Shown here piece after piece: positions 8,669 through 16,883 of a DNA stretch of 64,000 nucleotides. A model generated the notes under the pieces. It ran no database searches. It was not told the DNA's origin and worked only from the letters and a program-made list of their open reading frames with translations. The stretch is taken from NCBI RefSeq assembly GCF_018847375.1, contig NZ_CP072036.1:372001-436000 (forward strand), read 5' to 3'. The stretch comes from Akkermansia massiliensis (GTDB taxonomy: Bacteria; Verrucomicrobiota; Verrucomicrobiia; Verrucomicrobiales; Akkermansiaceae). The translations under genes and the position numbers were made by a program. Position 1 is the stretch's first letter. Every line of letters begins with the position of its first letter.

Positions 8669-9657
8669 TCATCTTTTCCTAAATATTTCATCCGTGCCAT
8701 TTTCCCCTGCTCTTTCCCAAGCTTCATTCCGGGTTGCCGGCGCCTTTTTCAGCCTCTTCCCCACCTGGCGGACCTCCACATGCTGATAGACGAAATAGGC
8801 GATAACCAGGGAAACACACAAGGCGATTCCCAGAATAAAACTGGGGGGCCATCCACCCGCCACTTCATTCCCGCGCCAATCCCCGCCCATTTCAGGGGGA
8901 GGCAGGCAGGGACGGCAGGCGGACGCTCCACAGGGAGGCAATGCACAGGGCAAAGATGACGGAAGAAACAACGTACCCCGGGAATGAATAGTTCAGGGCT
9001 CCGGTTCCTTCATGGCTGGCGGCGGAAGAAGCCAGCAGCCACGCCGCGCCTGCTCCAATCCAAAACCACCGCCATGGACTCTTCCACTGTTCCATATTCC
9101 AGGACGCACACCACATCCCCAGCAAAAACTGCCACAGGTGGAAACTCACCTGATAATACAGCCTGCCGTAGTCCATCACGGTGCCGCTCCGGAACGCAGC
9201 AAAAAGAACGCTTGCCGCCAGAAGCCACAGGAACGGCCTTTTCCCGTAATAACGGTAAAGCCACGGAAACAGCGCCAGAAAGGCCATGATGCAGACGATG
9301 AACCAGACCGCCGCATTCCCCATCATCTTCCACATCGCAAGTGTCGGCGCGGCTATCAGCAGCGTGACTCCGGCCCACGCCGTCGCCTGCTGGCCTTCAA
9401 CAAGAAGAACGGCGAAACCGGCAGTCCAGACAATCAACAGCACCGGCAGCAGGCGCCAGCCTTTTTCCGGCAATATTCCCCGATGCTTCCTTGTGTGAAA
9501 CCTCCGGCGGATCGAACGGCCAGAAAACCGCTCAAGACAAAAAAGCCATCCACAGCCACGCTCCCTCCGCAATTCCCCCCCTGTAATGGAAAAAGACGAC
9601 CGTCAGGCACAACAAAATTCTCAGCAGATCCAATCCATAATTCCTGACAGGCAGCAT
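8669..9657 (-). pseudogene. Acyltransferase-3 family membrane protein, broken by frameshifts
   Basis: The family (OafA/NodX-like) O-acylates surface sugars. Pieces lie in three minus-strand frames. The N-terminus is MLPVRNYGLDLLRILLCL, then VVFFHYRG. VDGFFVLSGFLAVR follows in the next frame, and KGWRLLPVLLIVW with several membrane helices in the third. The C-terminal helix and basic end (SFILGIALCVSLVIAYFVYQ, then HVEVRQVGKRLKK) are in the second frame again. The first shift coincides with a run of seven C (9575-9581) and the second with a short A-tract (9471-9478). The third, near 8892, also appears to have lost the segment that normally holds the penultimate helices. An open frame continues upstream to 9756 but without family similarity. 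Confidence 0.75.
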
Positions 9658-10011
9658 ATCCGGAAACCAACGGATAAGCAATCCGTGGTCAAGCGGTGTT
9701 TCCAAGGGAGAAAAACTTGCGATGACTCCCCCTTGCCTATCGGAAGCCGTTTGCATGGAAAGGGAAAACCTTCGGAACTGCGTGCCCGGACGGGATGCGG
9801 CGCAAGCCTCTCCGGCATCTCAATTTGAAAGGGAACGTTAGCGAACCCTCTTCCCTAAAGCCGGTACATCCTGGCGGACGTTTGCATTCCAGTTCCACAA
9901 AGGACTGCTCCGCTCCCCGTGGACAGGGGAATGCTTCCCCGTCTCCAGTCTGTAACGGATTGCTTATCCGCATCCTTTTCCGGCGTTTTTCCGTCAGGGC
10001 AACACGGAGAC
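9658..10011. other. Intergenic stretch with no recognised gene
   Basis: About 350 bases between the acyltransferase remnant and the gpmI terminator. Short open frames here have no recognisable motifs. A small GGGGAA/TTCCCC inverted repeat lies near 9926-9940. It may be further decayed sequence; nothing else is supported. Confidence 0.5.
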
Positions 10012-10050
10012 AAAAAAATCCGTTTCCAGCCACGCAAGCCGGAAACGGAT
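10012..10050 (-). terminator. Rho-independent terminator of gpmI
   Basis: On the minus strand, ATCCGTTTCC (10041-10050) and GGAAACGGAT (10018-10027) form a perfect 10-bp stem around a 13-base loop. A run of seven T (10012-10018) follows. It is 24 bases past the gpmI stop. Confidence 0.9.
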
Positions 10051-10074
10051 TCCAAAGATCAACTGCGGGAACCG

Positions 10075-11619
10075 TTATTTTTTCGGCGTCACCAGGGAAT
10101 GCCCGGACATTTCGGCAGGCTGTTTCAGCCCCATCAGGTTCAGCAGGGTGGGGGCCACGTCCGCCAGAATGCCGTTGGAGAGGCTGATCTGGTCCTTGTC
10201 GTCCGCCACGTAAATGAGGTCCACAAGATTGGTGGTATGGGCCGTGTTCGGGGAGCCGTCCTCATTGCGCATGTGTTCAGCATTGCCATGGTCCGCGGTG
10301 ATGAGCAGCTTGCCGCCCAGGGCCAGCACCTTCTTCACGCACTTTTCCAGGGCGCTGTCCACCGCTTCGCAGGCGGCGACTCCGGCTTCCACAAATCCGG
10401 TATGGCCCACCATGTCCCCGTTGGCAAAATTCATGATCACCACGTCGTACTTGTCCACGGCGTCCACAAACTTGTCCGCCACTTCCTCCGCGCTCATCTG
10501 GGGCTTGAGGTCATAAGTGGCCACTTCACGGGGGGAGGGAACCAGAATGCGGTCCTCGCCGGGGAACTGCGTTTCCACGCCTCCGTTAAAGAAGAAAGTG
10601 ACGTGGGCGTATTTTTCCGTTTCCGCAATGCGGAGCTGAGTCTTCCCGGCTTCCGACACAATCTGTCCGAAAATGTTGTCCAGCTGCTCCTGTTCAAAAA
10701 CGATGGGGGAGGGATACTTGGCATCGTACTCCGTCAGCGTCACATAATGAACCCTGGGCGTCACTTCACGGTCAAAGCCGTCAAACCCGGGATACAGGAA
10801 GGCATCGCTCATCTGGCGGGCGCGGTCCGCACGGAAGTTGAAGAAAAACACCACGTCATTATCGCGCACGCGCTGTTCGTTGCCGTAGGCAAAAATGCCG
10901 GGCTTCAGGAATTCATCCGTCTCGCCCTTGGCGTAGCACTGTTCCACATATTCGGAGGGGGAACAGGTGCACTGTTCGCCGCGGCCCAGCACGATGGCGT
11001 CCCATGCCAGCTTGTTGCGGTCCCAGCGCTTGTCGCGGTCCATCGCATAGAAGCGGCCGATAACCGTGGCGATTTTCGCGCCGTAAGGCTTGATGGCTTC
11101 TTCCAGTTGGCGCATGAATCCGGCCCCGCTGGTGGGGGAACAGTCACGGCCGTCCGTGATGGCATGGATGCAGATGTCGCGCACGCCCGCTTCATAGGCG
11201 TATTTAACGATGCCTACCAAATGGTTGATATGGCTGTGCACGCCGCCGTCGCTCACCAGGCCGAGCAGGTGCAGGCGGGAGCCGGCGGCCTGGGAAAAAG
11301 CGGTCTTCAGCACGGAATTTTCACCCATGGAGCCGTCCTTGATGGCGTTGTCCACCCGGCAAAGATCCTGGAAAACCACGCGGCCAGCGCCCAGGTTCAG
11401 GTGCCCCACTTCGGAGTTGCCCATCTGCCCGTCCGGAAGGCCCACGTCCTCCCCGGAAGCGCCCAGCAGGCTGTGGGGATAGTTGGCCAGGAGGTAATCA
11501 GTAAAGGGGGTATCAGCCAGAACAGTGGCGTCACCGTACTCTTTCGCGACATCAGGCCCCAACGGATTGCGGCCCCAGCCGTCGCGAATGACAAGAACGA
11601 CAGGCTTTTTAGAAGACAT
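10075..11619 (-). CDS. gpmI: 2,3-bisphosphoglycerate-independent phosphoglycerate mutase
   Basis: Interconverts 3- and 2-phosphoglycerate in glycolysis and gluconeogenesis in the cytoplasm, using two Mn ions. The 514-residue product has the alkaline-phosphatase-superfamily metal motif VIRDGWG near residue 12. The catalytic serine is in QMGNSEVGHLNLGAG near residue 66. AITDGRDCSP, the arginine pair in GRFYAMDRDKRWDR, and the C-terminal metal site ITADHGNAEHM also fit. Full length for the family. It begins 5 bases after the stop of the thioesterase gene, so the two are probably one transcript, ended by the strong terminator at 10012-10050. Confidence 0.97.
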   Translation of the reverse strand: MSSKKPVVLVIRDGWGRNPLGPDVAKEYGDATVLADTPFTDYLLANYPHSLLGASGEDVGLPDGQMGNSEVGHLNLGAGRVVFQDLCRVDNAIKDGSMGENSVLKTAFSQAAGSRLHLLGLVSDGGVHSHINHLVGIVKYAYEAGVRDICIHAITDGRDCSPTSGAGFMRQLEEAIKPYGAKIATVIGRFYAMDRDKRWDRNKLAWDAIVLGRGEQCTCSPSEYVEQCYAKGETDEFLKPGIFAYGNEQRVRDNDVVFFFNFRADRARQMSDAFLYPGFDGFDREVTPRVHYVTLTEYDAKYPSPIVFEQEQLDNIFGQIVSEAGKTQLRIAETEKYAHVTFFFNGGVETQFPGEDRILVPSPREVATYDLKPQMSAEEVADKFVDAVDKYDVVIMNFANGDMVGHTGFVEAGVAACEAVDSALEKCVKKVLALGGKLLITADHGNAEHMRNEDGSPNTAHTTNLVDLIYVADDKDQISLSNGILADVAPTLLNLMGLKQPAEMSGHSLVTPKK

Positions 11620-11624
11620 GGGCC

Positions 11625-12056
11625 TTATTTACAGGCATCCCCTCCTTTTGAAAAGCCTGAAATCAGGCATTCCTTCTCCGACTCTGAAATAGCCTGCGGT
11701 TTCCCCCCCTTCCCCACGCGGACAACTACATACCTTCCACTCATGACCGGATGCTCCGAATGGAACACCGCAAACTTCCATTCCAGCGAACTGGTTCCCA
11801 CCGCTCCCAGGCTCAATTCAATGCTCAACCAGTCGCCCAGACCGGCGGAACTGGCGTAATCCACCTCCACATGCACGCGGGGCCAGCCGCAATCGGGGGA
11901 AAGAACCTCCAGCCCCCGGGAACGCAGGTACTCGTGCTCCACCTCCTCTACCAGGCACAGCAGCCGGGTGAAATGAGCCACGCCGGAGGCGTCCGTATCG
12001 TGAAAGGCTACCTGGCGCGTTCTGACAAAGGGGATGCAGGGAAGTTCTTCAGGCAT
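11625..12056 (-). CDS. YbgC/FadM-like hotdog-fold acyl-CoA thioesterase
   Basis: Predicted to hydrolyse acyl-CoA or acyl-ACP thioesters in the cytoplasm; the natural substrate is unknown. The 143-residue product has the hotdog signature TRQVAFHDTDASGVAHFTRL, with the aspartate-containing loop typical of 4-hydroxybenzoyl-CoA thioesterases. HVEVDYASSAGLGDWLSIEL follows. The frame is open to 12110, but the extra 18 residues (MSRICGWTCFRERRQDEG) look non-coding. The ATG at 12056 starts MPEELP and has AAAGGAGG about 12 bases upstream. The same pathway placement (DHNA-CoA thioesterase in menaquinone synthesis) is possible but unsupported here. Confidence 0.8.
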   Translation of the reverse strand: MPEELPCIPFVRTRQVAFHDTDASGVAHFTRLLCLVEEVEHEYLRSRGLEVLSPDCGWPRVHVEVDYASSAGLGDWLSIELSLGAVGTSSLEWKFAVFHSEHPVMSGRYVVVRVGKGGKPQAISESEKECLISGFSKGGDACK

Positions 12057-12103
12057 GCCTTCATCCTGCCTCCTTTCCCGGAAGCATGTCCAGCCGCAAA
12101 TGC

Positions 12104-12137
12104 GTGACAATATGTCACATCAGCTTGATTTGTGACA
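12104..12137. promoter_or_regulatory. GTGACA inverted repeats, probable operator
   Basis: Three copies of GTGACA are arranged as GTGACA (12104-12109), its inverse TGTCAC (12113-12118) and GTGACA again (12132-12137). The second and third extend to TGTCACA/TGTGACA, a 7-bp inverted repeat. They lie between two divergent genes and overlap the -35 region of the promoter at 12125-12153. They loosely resemble CRP/FNR-type half-sites, but the spacing is not canonical. Confidence 0.5.
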
Positions 12138-12153
12138 TCCCTCTCTTTATATA
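12125..12153 (+). promoter_or_regulatory. Promoter of the two-component operon
   Basis: TTGATT (12125-12130) and TATATA (12148-12153) are separated by 17 bases. The start would be near 12160, 23 bases before the kinase ATG. A GTGACA half-site fills the start of the spacer, so a bound regulator would probably repress. Confidence 0.5.
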
Positions 12154-12182
12154 TAGGGGCGAGCCCGGACGGAAACGCCGCC

Positions 12183-13334
12183 ATGAAGAAAGACACCATC
12201 GATAAGCTGATCGGCCGCATTGACCATATCAAGGAAGAGGACCTCCAGCGTTTCTTTGTAAAGCTGGCAGAACAGCAGGGTTTTTTCCAGCAGGTGTTTG
12301 AAGCCATCCAGGAAGGTCTGATCCTGCTGGACAGCAAGGGAAAAATCCTGTTTGTCAACCAGGCCGCCCTCAAGCTCCTTGACAAGGAACGCGGCCAGAT
12401 CACGCCGGAAGACTTCTGCATCTTCCTGGGCAGGGACTGCACCTGGGACACCATCCAGCAGAGCCGGACCGCCGTTTCCCGGGACGTGGAGATTTTTTAT
12501 CCGGAGCACAAATTCCTGAACATTTTCATCTCCCCCATCGGCGGCAGGAACCAGGGCCATCTGATCCTGATACGGGATGAAACGCCCCGGCAGAAGAAAA
12601 ACGCGGAGAACATCGAGGCGGAACGCCTGAACGCCCTCACGCTGCTGGCCGCGGGGGTGGCCCATGAAATAGGCAACCCCCTCAACTCCATCGGCCTTCA
12701 TCTCCAGCTCCTGGCCCGGAAGGCAAAACAACTGCCCGCGGAGTACCGGACGGACATGGAAGAACTGCTGAAAACGGCAGAGAGCGAAACCACGCGGCTG
12801 GACGTCATTCTGAAACAATTCCTCCAGGCCATCCGCCCCACCAAGCCCATCCGGGAACCCCACAACATTGAAACCATCATCATGGAGGTCCTGAAACTGC
12901 TGGAGCCGGAAATCCGCCAGCGCGGCATCCAGATCAACACGGACCTCCAGCCCAGCCTCCCCATCCTCAGCCTGGACCCCGTCCAGATCAAGCAGGTCTT
13001 CTACAACCTGATCAAAAACGCCTACCAGTCCATCCCGCCGGAGGGAGGCACCATTCTGGTTAAAAGCGGTTATACGGATGACAGCGTGTTCGTCACCGTG
13101 GCGGATACCGGCTGCGGCATTTCCCCGGAAGTCATGGGCAGCATTTATGAACCTTTCCTGACCACCAAGTCCACCGGCTCCGGCCTGGGCCTGCTCATCG
13201 TGCGCCGCATCGTGAAGGAACACGGCGGCTCCATTACCCTGGCCAGCCAGCCGGGGCAGGGAACCACCATCACGGTCTTCCTGCCGCGCGTGGAACGCAC
13301 CATCAGGCTCCTGCCCTCCTCCATCCCGTCATGA
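12183..13334 (+). CDS. PAS-domain sensor histidine kinase, NtrB-like
   Basis: Autophosphorylating sensor partner of the response regulator that overlaps it. The 383-residue product has no membrane segment, so it is cytoplasmic. A PAS domain occupies about residues 35-125 (GLILLDSKGKILFVNQAAL). The dimerisation H-box AAGVAHEIGNPLNS has phospho-acceptor His161. The ATPase domain has N-box NLIKNAYQSI, G1 DTGCGIS and G2 GSGLGLLIVRRIV. The ligand sensed by the PAS domain is not predictable. The frame is open from 12132, but MTSLSLYIGASPDGNAA lies over the promoter, so MKKDTIDKL at 12183 is chosen. No Shine-Dalgarno is obvious. Confidence 0.88.
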   Translation: MKKDTIDKLIGRIDHIKEEDLQRFFVKLAEQQGFFQQVFEAIQEGLILLDSKGKILFVNQAALKLLDKERGQITPEDFCIFLGRDCTWDTIQQSRTAVSRDVEIFYPEHKFLNIFISPIGGRNQGHLILIRDETPRQKKNAENIEAERLNALTLLAAGVAHEIGNPLNSIGLHLQLLARKAKQLPAEYRTDMEELLKTAESETTRLDVILKQFLQAIRPTKPIREPHNIETIIMEVLKLLEPEIRQRGIQINTDLQPSLPILSLDPVQIKQVFYNLIKNAYQSIPPEGGTILVKSGYTDDSVFVTVADTGCGISPEVMGSIYEPFLTTKSTGSGLGLLIVRRIVKEHGGSITLASQPGQGTTITVFLPRVERTIRLLPSSIPS

Positions 13335-14734
13335 AGATGCCCGTTCTGCTGATCGTAGATGATGAAAAACCCACGCGCGACGCCCTGCGCATGGGCTTTC
13401 AGGACGATTACGAAGTGTACACCGCCGCCAATCTTTCCCAGGCCGTCACTCTCCTGCGGGAGGAATCCCCGGACCTGGTCCTGACGGACCTGCGGCTGGG
13501 CGGGGAAAGCGGCATGGACGTGCTGAAAGCCGCGGCTTCTCTGCCCCATCCCCCCCAGAGCATCATGATGACCGCCTACGGATCCGTGGACGCCGCCGTG
13601 GAAGCCATGAAACAGGGCGCGTACGACTTCGTCACAAAGCCCCTGAACCTGGATGCCGTGGAGCTGGTGCTCAAAAGGGCGCTCCATACCCGGAACCTGG
13701 AGACGGCCAACCAGGAGCTCACCACCCGCATCCAGGCGGACTCCGGCCTGCAAAAACTGCTCGGACGGTCCGCCGCCATGGAACACGTGTTCTCCATCAT
13801 CCGCCAGGTGGCGCCCAGCAAGACGACGGTGCTGATTGAAGGGGAAAGCGGAACCGGGAAGGAACTGGTGGCCCAGGCCATCCATTCCCTTTCCGGCAGG
13901 CCGGAGAATAAATTCGTGGCCGTCAACTGCGCGGCCCTTTCCCCCCAGTTATTGGAAAGCGAGCTGTTCGGCCATGAAAAAGGCTCCTTCACCGGAGCCG
14001 GGCAGCGCCGCATCGGCCGCTTTGAACAGGCGGACGGCGGCACCATCTTCCTGGATGAAATCGGGGAAATAGACGCCGGAACGCAGGTCCGCCTGCTGAG
14101 GGTGCTGTCCGAACGGACCATTGAACGCGTAGGCTCCAACACGCCCATCCCGGTGAATGTGCGCATTATTGCCGCCACCAACAAATCACTGAAGAAACTC
14201 GTCCAGGAGGGCAAATTCCGGGAAGACCTCTATTTCCGCCTCAACGTGGTCCACATCCAGATGCCCCCCCTCCGGGACCGGCGGGAGGACGTGCCCCTGC
14301 TCGCCACCGCCTTCCTGAAAGAATTCGCCAGGGAGAATAACAAGGAATTCAAACCCCTTTCCCGGGACGCCCTTGACGCCGTACGGAACTACTCCTGGCC
14401 CGGAAACGTGCGGGAGCTGCGCACAGCCATGGAGCACGGCGTCGTCATGAGCAACTCCGCCAGCATAGAACTTTCCCACCTCCCACCCCGGCTGCACGCG
14501 CAGCAGCAGCCGGCCGCCCTGGGGAGCATGGCGCAGGAACAGTTGGAGGACAATGCCCCCAGCACACAGAATGGGCTTGTCCCGGCAGGGGTTTTGAATT
14601 TATCCTTGCTGGAGCGGAATGCCATCCAACAAGCGCTGGCCCGGTCAAACGGCAACAGAACGGCGGCAGCCCACCTTCTGGGCATCAGCCGCCGCACCCT
14701 TCAACGCAAATTACAAGATATTCAACCTTCATGA
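13331..14734 (+). CDS. NtrC-family sigma54-dependent response regulator
   Basis: Enhancer-binding activator of sigma54 promoters. The 467-residue product has a receiver with Asp53 (VLTDLRLG) and the lysine of FVTKPL. An AAA+ domain follows, with Walker A GESGTGKE near residue 171 and Walker B GGTIFLDEIGE. A Fis-type helix-turn-helix ends it (NRTAAAHLLGISRRTLQRKL). The sigma54-contact loop reads GSFTGA instead of the usual GAFTGA. The ATG overlaps the kinase stop by four bases (ATGA), so the pair is translationally coupled. Targets are unknown; no clear -24/-12 promoter was noticed nearby, though I did not scan exhaustively. Confidence 0.92.
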   Translation: MKMPVLLIVDDEKPTRDALRMGFQDDYEVYTAANLSQAVTLLREESPDLVLTDLRLGGESGMDVLKAAASLPHPPQSIMMTAYGSVDAAVEAMKQGAYDFVTKPLNLDAVELVLKRALHTRNLETANQELTTRIQADSGLQKLLGRSAAMEHVFSIIRQVAPSKTTVLIEGESGTGKELVAQAIHSLSGRPENKFVAVNCAALSPQLLESELFGHEKGSFTGAGQRRIGRFEQADGGTIFLDEIGEIDAGTQVRLLRVLSERTIERVGSNTPIPVNVRIIAATNKSLKKLVQEGKFREDLYFRLNVVHIQMPPLRDRREDVPLLATAFLKEFARENNKEFKPLSRDALDAVRNYSWPGNVRELRTAMEHGVVMSNSASIELSHLPPRLHAQQQPAALGSMAQEQLEDNAPSTQNGLVPAGVLNLSLLERNAIQQALARSNGNRTAAAHLLGISRRTLQRKLQDIQPS

Positions 14735-16614
14735 ATGCGCCCACCACGGCATCCCGCACACCGTTTATTATCATCCTCATCCTGCTGCTGGCGATTACGG
14801 GTGTGCAGTACTTTTTCAATTTTAACGGACTGACCGCCAGCGCCGCCATGGACCAGGCCCAGATCGCCCGGAACGTGGCCAGGGGACAGGGGATGGCCAC
14901 CAACTGGCTGAGACCCATCCAGATGGTCTCCGGGAGCACCCGCGCCGGCCTCAACCCCTTTCTTTCCGACGCCCAGATCCGCGAACAGGAAACCATTCTG
15001 GCGGGACAGGGGGAATCCCTCGTCAATCCGGAAAAATTCAATCCCTACGCCCTCCGGGACACACGCAACGCCCCTCTGAACATCCTGGTGGAAGCCGCCG
15101 TCTTCAAGGTGGCCGGCGTCCACAAGTTTGACCTGTGGAGCATGACGGGTAGCTCCATGATCTACCTGCCGGACCGCATCGTGGCGGGCATTTCCTGCAT
15201 GTTCTTCATCCTGGCTGTCCTGAGCTGCTATTACATCCTCCACCAAATGTTTGACGTCACCATCGCCAGCTTCACCTGCCTGACGATGATTCTCAGCAAC
15301 CTCTTCCTGCAATACGCCACCAGCGGCCTCCCGCAGATGATGATGCTCTTCTTCTTTGCCTGGGGCATCCATTTCCTGTCCACGGCCCTGCAAAACAGGG
15401 AGGAGAAGCGTAAATTCCTGATGCCGCTCATTTACAGCTCCATCTGTTTTTCATGCGTCTGCCTCACCGGCTGGATCGGCCTGTGGCCCATGGCCGGCTT
15501 TCTGATTTTCGTGGGCATCCGCTTCAAGCCTCACGGCCTGTACTGCATTCCGGGACTTGTGATCCTGTTCCTCCTCCTGGCCTACCCCGTTTACATCAAC
15601 CGCTCCCTCAGCGGAGGCTTCTTCGGAACGGCCTATTACACCATCTTCACGGGGCTGACCGGCAATGAAGAAATCGCGATGAACTCCCTGGCCGCCGGGG
15701 ACATTCCCATCGCCGCCCAGAAAGCCGTCACCTCTATCGTCAACAACATCCTGACGCAGGGCGACCTCCTTTATGAAAACCTCGGGAACCTTCCCCTGGC
15801 CATGGTGTTCCTGCTGGCCCTCCTGCACAAATTCAGAAGGCCAGAAGTCAACCAGGCCAAATGGGGCGTCTTCGCCATGTGGGTGCCCGCCGTCATCGGC
15901 ATGGCCCTTTACACCTCCAACAAATCCGGTATTTCCCTGGGACAGATTCAAATCCTCTTCGCCCCCTTCTTCACGGCCTACGGCACGGCCTTCGTCCTCA
16001 ACCTGATCGCACGGCACTCCAACAAGGAGGTAGTCCCCGTCCTGCGGGGCGGCGTCCTGCTGCTCGCCCTGCTCATCACTTCCCTCCCCCTTCTGCTCAG
16101 CCTTCCCCAGATGGTGCGGGTGGGCATCCTGACGGCCAGCCGCGGCATTCCGGCATGGCCCCCTTATTTCCCCCCAGGCCTCAACCGGGACCTTCGCGCC
16201 CAGACGTCGGAAAAGGATTTCATCCTCACGGACCAGCCGTCCGCCGTCGGCTGGTACGCAGACAGGAAAGCCATCGGCCTCCCCAAAATGGTGGAGCAAT
16301 TCATGGTGCTGGAACGCATTCTGAAATTCCACGGCGGGAAGGTGGGCAGCATCCTGGTGACTCCCTCATCCACGCTCAATGCGGACCTCCGCACCATTGC
16401 CGCCTCCTACGGGGAATTCACCCCCCTCGTTCTGGAAGGCACCGTCCTGCTTCAGACGAAGGACAGGAATCCCGTATACCTCTTTGACCACAGCCGTGCG
16501 CTCTACCCCTTGTCGCAACGCTTTGGGACGCCGGACTCCCGCCAATTCATCCAGGGAGCGGACATGATTCTTTACAAAGACCTTCAGGAAACCGCTTCCA
16601 CCCCTCAACCTTAA
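14731..16614 (+). CDS. Polytopic membrane protein, possibly GT-C type glycosyltransferase-like
   Basis: Not recognised with certainty. The 627 residues start with a hydrophobic helix (FIIILILLLAITGVQYFF) followed by an extracytoplasmic loop with AAMDQAQIARNVARGQGMATNWLRP. That acidic-loop pattern is typical of GT-C/ArnT-like lipid-linked sugar transferases. About ten further helices lie between residues 145 and 470. A soluble C-terminal domain of about 140 residues contains ILTDQPSAVGWYADRKAIGLP. The ATG overlaps the response-regulator stop by four bases, so it belongs to that operon. Glycosyl transfer is an inference from loop pattern and topology. Confidence 0.6.
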   Translation: MNAPTTASRTPFIIILILLLAITGVQYFFNFNGLTASAAMDQAQIARNVARGQGMATNWLRPIQMVSGSTRAGLNPFLSDAQIREQETILAGQGESLVNPEKFNPYALRDTRNAPLNILVEAAVFKVAGVHKFDLWSMTGSSMIYLPDRIVAGISCMFFILAVLSCYYILHQMFDVTIASFTCLTMILSNLFLQYATSGLPQMMMLFFFAWGIHFLSTALQNREEKRKFLMPLIYSSICFSCVCLTGWIGLWPMAGFLIFVGIRFKPHGLYCIPGLVILFLLLAYPVYINRSLSGGFFGTAYYTIFTGLTGNEEIAMNSLAAGDIPIAAQKAVTSIVNNILTQGDLLYENLGNLPLAMVFLLALLHKFRRPEVNQAKWGVFAMWVPAVIGMALYTSNKSGISLGQIQILFAPFFTAYGTAFVLNLIARHSNKEVVPVLRGGVLLLALLITSLPLLLSLPQMVRVGILTASRGIPAWPPYFPPGLNRDLRAQTSEKDFILTDQPSAVGWYADRKAIGLPKMVEQFMVLERILKFHGGKVGSILVTPSSTLNADLRTIAASYGEFTPLVLEGTVLLQTKDRNPVYLFDHSRALYPLSQRFGTPDSRQFIQGADMILYKDLQETASTPQP

Positions 16615-16622
16615 TTCCCCAT

Positions 16623-16883
16623 ATGGCCAAACAACGGAAAAACGCTCCCGGATTTGAAGAATCCGTAGCCCGCCTGGAAGAAATCATACGCTTGACGGAA
16701 GCCCCCGTCACCGAACTGGAAGACATGATAGCCCTGGTGGAAGAAGGCAACAAGCTCATCCGCCACTGCCGCGGCATCCTTCATGATGCGGAACTGCGCA
16801 TCCAAACCCTCAGCAACCCGGAGACCGTCCAGGATGGAACGGATCCCGATGAACCAGACAGCAATGAATTCTCCCTTACCTGA
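16623..16883 (+). CDS. xseB: Exodeoxyribonuclease VII small subunit
   Basis: XseB forms the small-subunit cap around XseA in the enzyme that degrades single-stranded DNA from both ends. The 86-residue product has the family pattern FEESVARLEEIIRLTEAP and LEDMIALVEEGNKLIRHCRGIL, a two-helix coiled hairpin, and an acidic tail. It lies 8 bases after the preceding stop and overlaps the start of dxs. XseA is not in this window. Adjacency of xseB to an isoprenoid gene is common in bacteria. Confidence 0.92.
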   Translation: MAKQRKNAPGFEESVARLEEIIRLTEAPVTELEDMIALVEEGNKLIRHCRGILHDAELRIQTLSNPETVQDGTDPDEPDSNEFSLT

